Assembly: GCF_003386285.1 (NCBI RefSeq)
Contig: NZ_QPNC01000035.1
Coordinates: 42,576 to 106,575, forward strand
Direction: 5' to 3'
Source: Nocardiopsis sp. FIRDI 009
Lineage (GTDB): Bacteria > Actinomycetota > Actinomycetes > Streptosporangiales > Streptosporangiaceae
DNA length: 64,000 nucleotides
Below the pieces are notes generated by a model. That model worked only from the letters and a program-made list of their open reading frames with translations, searched no databases and was not told the DNA's origin. Both the position numbers and the translations under genes were made by a program. Of this stretch, positions 50,235 through 58,766 are shown piece after piece; the first letter of the stretch is position 1; every line of letters begins with the position of its first letter.

Positions 50235-50541
50235 GAAACCCCCGCTCAGACAGTTCGACCGTCGGCCGGACGCTCCGCGTGTTCCGGCGACGGTCGACGA
50301 TTCTGCGGCACGACCCGGGTCTTGCCGCAAGCCCCCGGGTGCGCTATAGGTTGAAAGTGGCGGGGAGTCCCCAGAACCCCCGGCGACACCCGCGACGTCC
50401 CGGCCCCGGTCAGCCGCACCGCGATCCGCCCCGCACACGAGGGGAGCCCCCCGCGCTCGCGAAGGGCTCCCGCTCCGTCACGCCCGTCGGGCGACCCGTG
50501 TCCGGCCGGACCGACCGCTCGGAGGAGGGCGTCCGGTCCAG
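50235..50541. other. Intergenic region between rox and the small secreted protein
   Basis: This is 307 bases. It holds the RAE-like palindrome (50317-50335) for rox. It also has a hairpin GGGAGCCC (50442-50449) / GGGCTCCC (50464-50471) that probably terminates the minus-strand gene at 50542. Nothing else is recognised. Confidence 0.6.
50317..50335 (-). promoter_or_regulatory. RAE-like inverted repeat upstream of rox
   Basis: The 19-bp imperfect palindrome GGGTCTTGCCGCAAGCCCC has arms that differ at one position around a CTTGC-x-GCAAG core. A rifamycin-associated element of about 19 bp with a GGGGCTTGC / GCAAGCCCC pattern has been described upstream of rifamycin-inactivating genes in actinomycetes (established, cited from memory). 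It is in the right place for the rox promoter. Confidence 0.75.
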
Positions 50542-50847
50542 TTAGTCCAGCACGCGGTAGCTGCGGGCGGGGAAGCCGGTCTCGCCCCCGGACTCGACCA
50601 CCCGAAGGGGACCCGCGCAGTCACCGAACATGTAGACCGCCACCGGGCCCTCGGTGCGGTTCTGGAACTCGCTGGTCGGGTCCCCCTCGGACACCGTGTA
50701 GCAGCCCACGGCCGGGTTCTGGTGGACGTACCACGCACCTCCGTCGAAGGTCCACAGGAGGATCCCGTCGGCGGCGGAGGCCGGTGCCACCGTGGCCAGG
50801 ACCAGGCCCCCCGCCATGACCACAGCACCGAGAAGACGCTTCATCAT
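50542..50847 (-). CDS. Small secreted protein
   Basis: A 101-aa protein with a Sec signal (KRLLGAVVMAGGLVLATVAPASA, cut after ASA). The mature part has about 75 residues with two Cys (GCYTV and FGDCAGPLRV) that could form a disulfide. There are two adjacent ATGs; the second (50844) is better spaced from GGAG. I do not recognise the family. It is monocistronic, and similar tiny secreted proteins are common in actinomycetes. Confidence 0.7.
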   Translation of the reverse strand: MMKRLLGAVVMAGGLVLATVAPASAADGILLWTFDGGAWYVHQNPAVGCYTVSEGDPTSEFQNRTEGPVAVYMFGDCAGPLRVVESGGETGFPARSYRVLD

Positions 50848-51122
50848 CAGCTCCGTTCACCTTGAGTGACGTTACGCCACCCAAGGTGTCCACACTCGGC
50901 GGCGCGGAAACCCCGTCGCCACCGGCGAGACGCGGGGGCTTCGGGGCGGGCCTCTCCGTTCCCGACGAAACTCGCCAATCCCCCCGACGAATCCGGCATC
51001 CCCGGCGGCGGTTCCGTTCCACGGCGCCGCGCCCCTCGTCCCGACCGGCGTGTCCCCGGGTTTTCGGATGCCCCTTCCCACCCGGAAGGGACGTCCTCGA
51101 CCCGGGACCGGTCGGCGAACGG

Positions 51123-51380
51123 TCAGCCGCTGAGCCCCCGGGAGATCTGGTCGACCCTGCTGGCGCTCAGCCCCAACTCCTCGCCGATCGCCCGCAGTGT
51201 GAGCCCCTGGCCGCGCAGCTCGACGACGGCGGGGCGGCGCACCTCCTTGAGCGCCGCCTCGATCTCGGCGAAGGCGGCGAGCGTCTCCCCGACCAGGCGC
51301 GCGCGGGTCATCGGGTCCGCCTCCGACTCGATACGGGTGGGGAGGGCGCGCAGATCGGTGAGAATGTCCGTGATCTCCAT
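51123..51380 (-). CDS. Small helix-turn-helix protein
   Basis: An 85-aa protein. The N-terminal half is helical (ILTDLRALPTRIESEADPMTRARLVGETLAAFAEIEAAL). The C-terminal half is a sigma-70 region-4-like helix-turn-helix (LRGQGLTLRAIGEELGLSASRVDQISRG). This resembles a small resolvase- or sigma-type DNA-binding fold. The length fits an autonomous regulator or DNA-bridging partner. Target unknown. ATG 51380 gives a clean start; the frame continues upstream without coding features. Confidence 0.72.
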   Translation of the reverse strand: MEITDILTDLRALPTRIESEADPMTRARLVGETLAAFAEIEAALKEVRRPAVVELRGQGLTLRAIGEELGLSASRVDQISRGLSG

Positions 51381-51516
51381 GTCTGACGAATGTAGGGGGT
51401 GGGTCTCCTCCGCGCCACAGGCCCGGAACGCGGTCCGGCGGGAGGCGGAGGATCGACGCCGGTCACGGGGCCGCCGCCGGGAGGGCGTGCCGCGGCACTG
51501 GCCGGAACAGGCCACC

Positions 51517-51975
51517 TCAGACCTCCCCGAGCGCGGCGAGCGCCATCACCGCCCCCAGCTCCCAGCACGCCTCCCGGGCCTTGGCGTCCGGCCTGCCCGT
51601 CACCGACAGCGGGGGCCGCTGCCGCCGCCAGCCCATCCCCCCGGCGATCGACTCGACCGCGCGCACCGCCCCCGACGTGTCGTTGTCACCGTGGACGTAC
51701 AGCGCGTACGGCAGTCCCTCCGTGTCACCCTGCGCGGGGTAGTACACGTTGTCGAAGAAGTACTTCAGGGCACCCGACATGTACCCGATGTTGGCGGGTG
51801 TCCCGAGCACCACCGCGTCGGCTTCCAGCAGGTCGGGGACGGTCGTGGACAGCGCCGACTTCGTCCCCACCTCCACTCCTTCGATATCGTCGGTGTGGGC
51901 ACCGTCGAGCACCGCCGACAGCATCTCCTGGGTGGCGGGCGAGACGGTGTGGTGAACGATGAGCAGTCGTGCCAT
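51517..51975 (-). CDS. Flavodoxin-family NAD(P)H-dependent FMN reductase-like protein
   Basis: A 152-aa protein with a flavodoxin fold: LLIVHHTVSPATQEML near the start (phosphate-binding loop) and DAVVLGTPANIGYMSGALKYFFDNVYYP, typical of FMN-dependent NAD(P)H reductases. The C-terminal part (YVHGDNDTSGAVRAVESIAGGMGWR) closes the fold. It probably acts in cytoplasmic redox. Monocistronic. Confidence 0.85.
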   Translation of the reverse strand: MARLLIVHHTVSPATQEMLSAVLDGAHTDDIEGVEVGTKSALSTTVPDLLEADAVVLGTPANIGYMSGALKYFFDNVYYPAQGDTEGLPYALYVHGDNDTSGAVRAVESIAGGMGWRRQRPPLSVTGRPDAKAREACWELGAVMALAALGEV

Positions 51976-52155
51976 GACCCCACAGTAGGCACGTCACGGG
52001 AACCGATCCGCTCCCGTCGGCGTCTGACCCGACAGAGAACGAGCAGCCGCTGATCGCGGGCGTCCCCGGCCGACGCCTCGACCCGAACCCGCGGGCGGGA
52101 AGCACCCCCCGGGCTCGGGCGCTCGCCCCGCTCACGGCAGAAAGCCAGGACCGCC

Positions 52156-53139
52156 ATGAGCCAGCCTCCTCCGCACGACCCCTACCAGGGGCCTCCGCCC
52201 GGTATGCCCCCGCAGGGACCCCACAACACCGGTGGACAGCCCCCGATGGGTCCGCCCACCGGCGGGCAGCCGCCGATGGGTCCGCCGCCTCCCCCTCCCC
52301 CGGGCGGCCCGGGGATCCCCGGGTCCCCCGGCGACCCCTACGGCCACGACCCCTACGGCCACGGCGGCGACCCCTACAACCAGGGCGGTTCGCCCTACGG
52401 TCCGCCCGGCGGCCCCCACCCCCAGCAGGGCGCCGACCCGTACGGAGCCCCACCCCAGGGCGCCTCCTACGCGGCCGCCCCGCCGATCGACCCCTACGGC
52501 AACCCGTACGGCCAGCAGCAGCCGAAGAAGACCTCCCCCTGGCTCTTCCTCGGCCTGGGCTGCGCCGCGCTGTTCGTCATCGGCGTCGTCGTGGTGGTCC
52601 TGGTCTCGGTCCTCTTCAACGGAGACGACGCGCAGACCGTCGAGGCACGTGAGCCCAGCGACCAGTCCGAGGCCATCGACCCGCTGGACGAGGAGCCCGA
52701 GGAGCCCGTCGAGCCGGAGGAGCCCGCGGGCCCCGGGGTCGACACCTCCGACATGGAGACGGTCGGCAGCGAGTTCGAGTACGACGGCATGTCCTTCACC
52801 GTCACCGGCGTCGACGTCGTCGACGAACTGAACGGCACCGAGGCGGACGGCGAGTTCCTCGTGGTCGAGATCGACGTGGCCGACGCCTCCGGCACGGGCG
52901 CCAACTGGTTCTGGATGGACGAACAGCACGTGTACGAGGCGGACGGCACCCAGTACGAGGAGGCCTACGACCTCACCCAGGAGATCAACGGCGACGTCTA
53001 CCAGGTCCTGGACCCGGGGGGCGCCGTCTCCGGCGTGACGATCGCCTTCGACGTGCCCGACGCGGACGACATCACCTACCTGGGCCTGAGCACCCAGACC
53101 TACGGAGGAAACGAGACCTACGTGTCCCTGGTCGACTGA
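52156..53139 (+). CDS. DUF4352-containing membrane-anchored protein with Pro/Gly-rich N-terminus
   Basis: A 327-aa protein. Residues 1-130 are Pro/Gly/Gln/Tyr-rich and probably disordered in the cytoplasm (PPHDPYQGPPPGMPPQGP, repeated DPYGHD). One helix (WLFLGLGCAALFVIGVVVVVLVSVLF) leads to an acidic EEPEEPVEPEEP linker and an extracytoplasmic DUF4352 domain (EFEYDGMSFTVTGVDVVDEL, GEFLVVEIDVADASG, QHVYEADG). It is related in architecture to the protein at 28875. ATG 52156. Function unknown. Confidence 0.85.
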   Translation: MSQPPPHDPYQGPPPGMPPQGPHNTGGQPPMGPPTGGQPPMGPPPPPPPGGPGIPGSPGDPYGHDPYGHGGDPYNQGGSPYGPPGGPHPQQGADPYGAPPQGASYAAAPPIDPYGNPYGQQQPKKTSPWLFLGLGCAALFVIGVVVVVLVSVLFNGDDAQTVEAREPSDQSEAIDPLDEEPEEPVEPEEPAGPGVDTSDMETVGSEFEYDGMSFTVTGVDVVDELNGTEADGEFLVVEIDVADASGTGANWFWMDEQHVYEADGTQYEEAYDLTQEINGDVYQVLDPGGAVSGVTIAFDVPDADDITYLGLSTQTYGGNETYVSLVD

Positions 53140-53602
53140 CCCGCCGGTCGGACGCGGCCCCGGCCCGTCCGACGGCGGCGCGCGACGCACGCCCCGTACG
53201 GCCCTCCGCCCGCCCCGGGTGGGGGGTCGTACCCGTGGGAGCGCGGGCGTGGCGGAGGGTGACCGCGCCTGGGACGCCGGAGGGCTGTGCGGGGAATCCC
53301 GCATATGTAGGGACCTCTGAAATTCGCGGCCAGATCAGCGTCAAACCTGGTGCTTCCTCCGAATTCCAAGACCCGCACAACGGACATTACTCCCCATCCG
53401 TCACATTGGCGAATATACGCAACACGACAGAATCACGTCCGCAAGAATGTCGGACGTTGACCGGCCATTCCCCCCTTCCCTAAGGTGCGACGGCACGCGC
53501 AGCACCTGCTCCCACCCCCCGTGCGAACAGGCGATACGCGGGCACTTCAGGCGTTCTTGGCCGCCCGGACCGGGCGGCGCTCAGCGAGGAGCGAGGGAAC
53601 AC
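53140..53602. other. Long leader region of the pyrimidine-catabolism operon
   Basis: This is 463 bases, of which 53290-53450 is clearly less GC-rich. It contains a good promoter (53457-53486) and about 110 bases of untranslated leader before the nitrilase ATG. No small gene is supported. I see no known riboswitch fold by eye. Confidence 0.5.
53457..53486 (+). promoter_or_regulatory. Promoter of the pyrimidine-catabolism operon
   Basis: TTGACC (53457-53462) and TAAGGT (53481-53486) with an 18-base spacer match the actinomycete sigma-70 (HrdB) consensus closely. Transcription would start near 53493. Confidence 0.7.
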
Positions 53603-54445
53603 ATGCCGCACACCGTCCGTGCCGCACTCGTCCAGACCGAGTGGACCGGCGACACCGAATCCATGCTCTCCGCCCACGAGAAGTACGCGCGCGACGCCGC
53701 CGCGCAGGGGGCGGGGATCATCGGGTTCCAGGAGGTCTTCAACGCCCCCTACTTCTGCCAGGTGCAGGAGCCCGAGCACCACCGCTGGGCCGAACCCGTG
53801 CCCGACGGCCCCACGATCACCCGCTTCCAGGCCCTGGCCAAGGAACTCGGCATGGTGATGGTGCTGCCGGTCTTCGAGATCGACAAGCCCGGCTTCTACT
53901 ACAACACCGCCGCCGTCATCGACGCCGACGGCAGTTATCTCGGCAAGTACCGCAAGCACCACATCCCCCAGGTCAAGGGCTTCTGGGAGAAGTACTACTT
54001 CCGCCCCGGCAACCTCGGCTGGCCGGTCTTCGACACCGCCGTCGGCCGGGTCGGCGTCTACATCTGCTACGACCGCCACTTCCCCGAGGGGTGGCGCGCG
54101 CTCGGGCTCGGCGGGGCCCAGATCGTGTACAACCCCTCGGCCACCAGCCGCGGCCTCTCGGCCTACCTGTGGAAACTCGAACAGCCCGCGTCGGCCGTCG
54201 CCAACGCCTACTACGTGGCCGCGATCAACCGCGTGGGCGTCGAGGAGTACGGCGACAACGACTTCTACGGCACGAGCTACTTCGTCGACCCGCGCGGACA
54301 GTTCGTCGGCGACGTCGCCTCCGACGCCGAGGCGGAACTGGTCGTGCGCGACCTCGACCTCGACATGATCGACGAGGTCCGCCAGCAGTGGGCGTTCTAC
54401 CGCGACCGGCGCCCGGACGCCTACGGCCCGCTGGTCCAGGGATAG
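53603..54445 (+). CDS. Beta-ureidopropionase / N-carbamoyl-amino-acid amidase (nitrilase superfamily)
   Basis: A 280-aa carbon-nitrogen hydrolase. The catalytic triad is Glu44 (GFQEVF), Lys118 (YRKHHIP) and Cys155 (YICYDRHFPEGWR). ATG 53603 follows GAGGGA; the frame is open upstream but only as leader DNA. Next to dihydropyrimidinase, it should hydrolyse N-carbamoyl-beta-alanine to beta-alanine, CO2 and ammonia. N-carbamoylputrescine is a less likely alternative. The dihydropyrimidinase starts 9 bases after its stop. Confidence 0.9.
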   Translation: MPHTVRAALVQTEWTGDTESMLSAHEKYARDAAAQGAGIIGFQEVFNAPYFCQVQEPEHHRWAEPVPDGPTITRFQALAKELGMVMVLPVFEIDKPGFYYNTAAVIDADGSYLGKYRKHHIPQVKGFWEKYYFRPGNLGWPVFDTAVGRVGVYICYDRHFPEGWRALGLGGAQIVYNPSATSRGLSAYLWKLEQPASAVANAYYVAAINRVGVEEYGDNDFYGTSYFVDPRGQFVGDVASDAEAELVVRDLDLDMIDEVRQQWAFYRDRRPDAYGPLVQG

Positions 54446-54454
54446 GAGGCGAAC

Positions 54455-55861
54455 ATGGCACGCACCGTCATCCGAGGCGGCCTGGTCGTCACCGCGGCGG
54501 AGGAGGTCGAGGCCGATGTCCTGATCGAGGGCGAACGGGTCGCCGCCCTGGCCCTGCGCGGCACCGAGACCGCCCAGACCTGGGCGCGCGGCGACGCCGC
54601 CGTCATCGACGCCACCGGTCACTACGTCATCCCGGGCGGCGTGGACGCGCACACCCACATGGAGATGCCGTTCGGCGGCACCCAGTCGGCCGACACCTTC
54701 GAGACCGGCACCCGGGCCGCGGCCTGGGGCGGCACCACCACCATCGTCGACTTCGCCATCCAGAGCCCCGGCCAGTCCGTCCGCTCCGGCGTGGACACGT
54801 GGATGGCCAAGGCGGACGGCAGGTGCGCGGTCGACTACGCCTTCCACGCCATCCTGTCCGACGTCAACGAGTCCTCCCTCAAGGAGATGGACGTCCTGGT
54901 GGACGAGGGTGTCACCTCGTTCAAGCTGTTCATGGCCTACCCGGGTGTCTTCTACAGCGACGACGGTCAGATCCTGCGCGCGATGCAGCGCGGCGCCGCC
55001 AACGGCGCGCTGACGATGATGCACGCGGAGAACGGCATCGCCATCGACGTCCTGGTGGAGCAGGCCCTGGCCGAGGGCCGCACCGACCCGCGCCACCACG
55101 GCGAGGTCCGCAAGGCGCTGTTGGAGTCGGAGGCCACCCACCGCGCGATCCAGCTCGCCCGGGTGGCCGGGGCGCCGCTGTACGTCGTGCACGTGTCAGC
55201 GGGCGAGGCGGTCGAGGAACTGGCACGGGCCCGGGACAAGGGGCTCAACGTGTTCGGCGAGACCTGCCCGCAGTACCTGTTCCTGTCCACGGACAACCTG
55301 GCCGAGCCGGGGTTCGAGGGCGCCAAGTACGTGTGCTCCACGCCGCTGCGCCCCAAGGAGCACCAGGAGTTCCTGTGGCGGGCGCTGCGCACCAACGACC
55401 TGTCCGTGGTCTCCACCGACCACTGCCCGTTCTGCTTCACCGGGCAGAAGGACCTGGGCGTGGGCGACTTCTCCAAGATCCCCAACGGCATGCCGGGCGT
55501 GGAGAACCGGATGGACCTGCTGCACCAGGCGGTGGTGGACGGCCGCATCAGCAGGCGGCGGTGGATCGAGATCGCCTGCGCCACCCCCGCCCGCATGTTC
55601 GGACTCCACCCCAGGAAGGGCACCCTGGCTCCGGGCGCGGACGCGGACGTCGTCGTCTACGACCCGAACGCCGAACAGGTCATCTCCGCCGAGACCCACC
55701 ACATGAACGTGGACTACTCGGCCTACGAGGGAAAGCGCGTCACCGGCAGGGCCCGGACGGTGCTGTCGCGCGGACGCGTGGTGGTCGACGACGGAACCTA
55801 CCTGGGCGAGGCCGGGCACGGCCGGTACGTGCCCCGGTCCACCTGCCAGTACCTGGTCTGA
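54455..55861 (+). CDS. hydA: Dihydropyrimidinase (D-hydantoinase)
   Basis: A 468-aa cyclic amidohydrolase. Metal-binding DAHTHMEMP, the carboxylated Lys in VTSFKLFMAYPG, His in MMHAENG and VVHVSAGEA, and Asp in VSTDHCPF are all present. It opens dihydrouracil and 5-monosubstituted hydantoins to N-carbamoyl amino acids, which the preceding enzyme splits. Between nitrilase and LLM flavin enzyme in one operon. Confidence 0.93.
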   Translation: MARTVIRGGLVVTAAEEVEADVLIEGERVAALALRGTETAQTWARGDAAVIDATGHYVIPGGVDAHTHMEMPFGGTQSADTFETGTRAAAWGGTTTIVDFAIQSPGQSVRSGVDTWMAKADGRCAVDYAFHAILSDVNESSLKEMDVLVDEGVTSFKLFMAYPGVFYSDDGQILRAMQRGAANGALTMMHAENGIAIDVLVEQALAEGRTDPRHHGEVRKALLESEATHRAIQLARVAGAPLYVVHVSAGEAVEELARARDKGLNVFGETCPQYLFLSTDNLAEPGFEGAKYVCSTPLRPKEHQEFLWRALRTNDLSVVSTDHCPFCFTGQKDLGVGDFSKIPNGMPGVENRMDLLHQAVVDGRISRRRWIEIACATPARMFGLHPRKGTLAPGADADVVVYDPNAEQVISAETHHMNVDYSAYEGKRVTGRARTVLSRGRVVVDDGTYLGEAGHGRYVPRSTCQYLV

Positions 55862-55875
55862 GGAGGAGGAACAGC

Positions 55876-56904
55876 ATGGACATCGGACTCGTCCTACAGA
55901 CCGATCCGCCCGCCGACCTGCTGGTGGAGCGGATGGCGCGCGCCGACGGGCTCGGGTTCACCCACGGGTGGACCTTCGACTCGGTGGTGCTGTGGCAGGA
56001 GCCGTTCGTCATCTACAGCCGCATCCTGGAGCGCACGGAGAACCTGGTCGTCGGACCGATGGTGACCAACCCGAGCACCCGGACGTGGGAGGTGACCGCC
56101 TCGCTCTTCGCCACGCTCAACGACATGTTCGGGAACCGGACGGTGTGCGGGATCGGGCGCGGCGACTCGGCGATGCGCGTGGCGGGGCGCAGACCCGCGA
56201 CCCTGGCCCGCCTGGACAGGGCGATGCGGGCGATCAAGGACCTGGCCGAGGGACGGGAGGCGGACGTCGACGGGGCGTCGATGCGCATCCCGTGGGTGCG
56301 GGACGGCGCCCTGCCGGTGTGGATGGGCGCCTACGGGCCCAAGGCGCTGGACCTGGCGGGGCGCCGGGCCGACGGGTTCATCCTGCAACTGGCCGACCCG
56401 TACCTGACCGAGTGGATGGTCAAGGCGGTGCGGGCCGCGGCGGCGGACGCCGGTCGGGACCCGGACGAGGTGACCGTGTGCGTAGCGGCGCCCGCCTACG
56501 TCACGGACGGCTCGGCGGAGGGGCTGGCGCACGCGCGGGAACAGTGCCGGTGGTTCGGCGGGATGGTGGGCAACCACGTCGCCGACCTGGTGGAGCGGTA
56601 CGGCGAGCGCTCGGGGGCGGTGCCGGAGGAGCTGACCGACTACATCCGCGCCAGGAGGGGCTACGACTACAGCCACCACGGCCGGGCGGGCAACCCGGAC
56701 ACCGAGTTCGTGCCCGACCCGATCGTGGACCGGTTCTGCCTGCTCGGCCCGGTGGAGGAGCACGTCGCGAAACTGGAGCGGCTGCGCGAGGCGGGGGTCG
56801 ACCAGTTCGCGGTGTACGCGATGCACGACGACGTGGACGGGGTCATCGACGCCTACGGCCGCGAGGTGATCCCGGCGGTGTCCGCGGCCCCGACGCGGCC
56901 CTGA
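55876..56904 (+). CDS. LLM-class (F420-type) flavin oxidoreductase of the pyrimidine locus
   Basis: A 342-aa luciferase-like TIM-barrel protein: MDIGLVLQTDPPADLLVERM, GFTHGWTFDSVVLWQEPF, VVGPMVTNPSTRTWEVTASLFATLNDMF, IGRGDSAMRVAGRRPATL and PVWMGAYGPKALDLAG. ATG 55876 follows AGGAGGAGG. Such enzymes accompany hydantoinase operons in actinomycetes. It could oxidise or reduce the pyrimidine ring or a hydantoin; substrate is not known. F420 is the likely cofactor by family resemblance. Confidence 0.87.
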   Translation: MDIGLVLQTDPPADLLVERMARADGLGFTHGWTFDSVVLWQEPFVIYSRILERTENLVVGPMVTNPSTRTWEVTASLFATLNDMFGNRTVCGIGRGDSAMRVAGRRPATLARLDRAMRAIKDLAEGREADVDGASMRIPWVRDGALPVWMGAYGPKALDLAGRRADGFILQLADPYLTEWMVKAVRAAAADAGRDPDEVTVCVAAPAYVTDGSAEGLAHAREQCRWFGGMVGNHVADLVERYGERSGAVPEELTDYIRARRGYDYSHHGRAGNPDTEFVPDPIVDRFCLLGPVEEHVAKLERLREAGVDQFAVYAMHDDVDGVIDAYGREVIPAVSAAPTRP

Positions 56905-57143
56905 AACACGGAGTCAACACGGGTCTCGCAGACTGTCCGACGTGCGAGCCGAACCACGGCCCGGGGGCCCGGGGGTCCCCGGGCCCCTACCCCCGGAGCC
57001 CCTCACCGACGTGCGAGGATGACCGGCGGACCGGACGCATCCGGACAGGCTCCACCGGCCCCGTCGGCACGGCTCCGACGCCGTGCCCGGGCCCGCCGTT
57101 CACCTCACGATCCCCCATCAGCACCACCGAAACCAGGTGTCAC

Positions 57144-58715
57144 GTGACCCACGCTCCCCCCTCCCCCGAACCCACCACCGCCCTCTCCCCCGTCACCCAC
57201 CCCGACGGGCGCGTGTCCATGCCCGACGGCCGGAACCTGCCCGAGGGCCCCTTCGTCAACGACGACCTGCACCCGGTGCCCATGTCCTGGCGCACCTGGG
57301 GCACCGGAAGCTTCACCGCCCTGTGGGTGAGCATGTCGGTCAACCTGCCCGCCTGGACCCTCGCCAGCGGCCTGATCGCCGTGGGGATGGACTGGCGGCA
57401 GGCCGTCCTGACCATCGCCCTGGGCAACCTCATCGTGCTGGTGCCGATGGTCCTCACCGGCCACGCGGGGGCGAAGTACGGCATCCCCTTCCCCGTGTTC
57501 GCGCGTGCGTCGTTCGGGCTGCGCGGGGCCAACCTGCCCGCGCTGATCCGCGGTGCCGTGGCGTGCGGGTGGTACGGCATCCAGACGTGGATCGGCGGCC
57601 AGGGCGTGTACATCCTCGCGGGCCGCGTGTTCGGCGACGGCTGGAGCGGCGCGGCCGAGATCGGCGGCCAGCCGTGGACGATGTGGCTGTCCTTCGGTCT
57701 GTTCTGGGTGGCCCAGCTCGGGATCATCCTGTGGGGCATGGAGGGCGTGCGCAGGGTCCAGGTGTGGGCCGCCCCGCTCATGCTGGTCGGCGGTGTCGCG
57801 CTGCTGGGGTGGATGGTCGTCCAGGCTGGCGGTTTCGGTCCGCTGCTGGCGGTCAACTCCGATCTCGGCTGGGGCCCGGAGTTCTGGGCGCTGTTCTTCC
57901 CGTCCCTGATGGCGATGATCGGGTTCTGGGCGACGCTGAGCCTGAACATCAGCGACTTCACGCGGTTCTCGTCCTCACAGCGCGCCCAGGTGCTGGGCCA
58001 GACGTTCGGCCTGCCCACCACGATGGCGGCGTTCGCGCTGCTGGCCGTGATGGTCACGGCGGGCACGCAGGCGGTCTACGGGGCTCCGCTGTGGGACCCG
58101 GTGGACATCGTGGCGGAGATGTCGAACGGGATCGCGCTGCTGTTCGCGATCTTCGTGGTACTGCTGGCGACCGTGTCGACCAACATCGCCGCGAACCTGG
58201 TCGGACCCGCCTACGACCTGGCCAACCTGAAGCCGAAGCTGATCAGCTTCCGGACCGGCGCGGTGATCACGTGCGTCGTCAGCGTCGCGATCTTCCCCTG
58301 GAAGCTGATCTCGGACCCGAACGTGTACATCTTCACCTGGCTCGGCACGGTCGGCGGCGTGCTCGGCACCGTGGGCGGCATCCTCGTCGCCGACTACTGG
58401 CTGCTGCGCCGGACCCGCATGGACCTGCCCGCGCTGTACACCCGCGGCTCGGAGTACTGGTACACGGGCGGGTGGAACTGGCGTGCGCTGGCGGCCTTCA
58501 CCGTGGGCGCGGTGCTGGCGGTCGGCGGTTCCCACTCGGCGCCGGGCGAGGGCCCCTTCCCCGAGGACGGGATGATCCCGTTCCTGGCCCCGCTGGCCGA
58601 CTACGGGTGGGCCGTCGGGTTCGTGTCCGCGCTGCTCATCCACTGGACCCTGGGACTGCTGTCGCCTGAGGCGCGGGCCGGGTCCGCGCGGGCCGCGGAG
58701 ACGTCGACGGACTGA
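57144..58715 (+). CDS. NCS1-family nucleobase/hydantoin:cation symporter
   Basis: A 523-aa transporter with twelve helices. NCS1 hallmarks are NDDLHPVPMSWRTWG before helix 1, FTALWVSMSVNLPAWTLASGL, PFPVFARASFGLRGANLPALIRG, CGWYGIQTWIGGQ, LNISDFTRF and a C-terminal DYWLLRRTRMDLPALY. It probably imports uracil, hydantoin or allantoin for the operon in front. GTG 57144 follows AGGTG; ATG codons upstream are out of frame. A 239-base gap separates it from the flavin enzyme, so it may have its own promoter. Confidence 0.91.
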   Translation: MTHAPPSPEPTTALSPVTHPDGRVSMPDGRNLPEGPFVNDDLHPVPMSWRTWGTGSFTALWVSMSVNLPAWTLASGLIAVGMDWRQAVLTIALGNLIVLVPMVLTGHAGAKYGIPFPVFARASFGLRGANLPALIRGAVACGWYGIQTWIGGQGVYILAGRVFGDGWSGAAEIGGQPWTMWLSFGLFWVAQLGIILWGMEGVRRVQVWAAPLMLVGGVALLGWMVVQAGGFGPLLAVNSDLGWGPEFWALFFPSLMAMIGFWATLSLNISDFTRFSSSQRAQVLGQTFGLPTTMAAFALLAVMVTAGTQAVYGAPLWDPVDIVAEMSNGIALLFAIFVVLLATVSTNIAANLVGPAYDLANLKPKLISFRTGAVITCVVSVAIFPWKLISDPNVYIFTWLGTVGGVLGTVGGILVADYWLLRRTRMDLPALYTRGSEYWYTGGWNWRALAAFTVGAVLAVGGSHSAPGEGPFPEDGMIPFLAPLADYGWAVGFVSALLIHWTLGLLSPEARAGSARAAETSTD

Positions 58716-58727
58716 TCCGGCGACGAG

Positions 58728-58758
58728 GGGGCCACCGGTACGGGCGACCGGTGGCCCC
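58728..58758. terminator. Bidirectional hairpin terminator
   Basis: Perfect 12-bp arms (58728-58739 and 58747-58758, GGGGCCACCGGT and complement) with a 7-base loop, between the NCS1 gene and the convergent frameshifted ATP-grasp gene. Confidence 0.75.
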
Positions 58759-58766
58759 GCAGCGTG

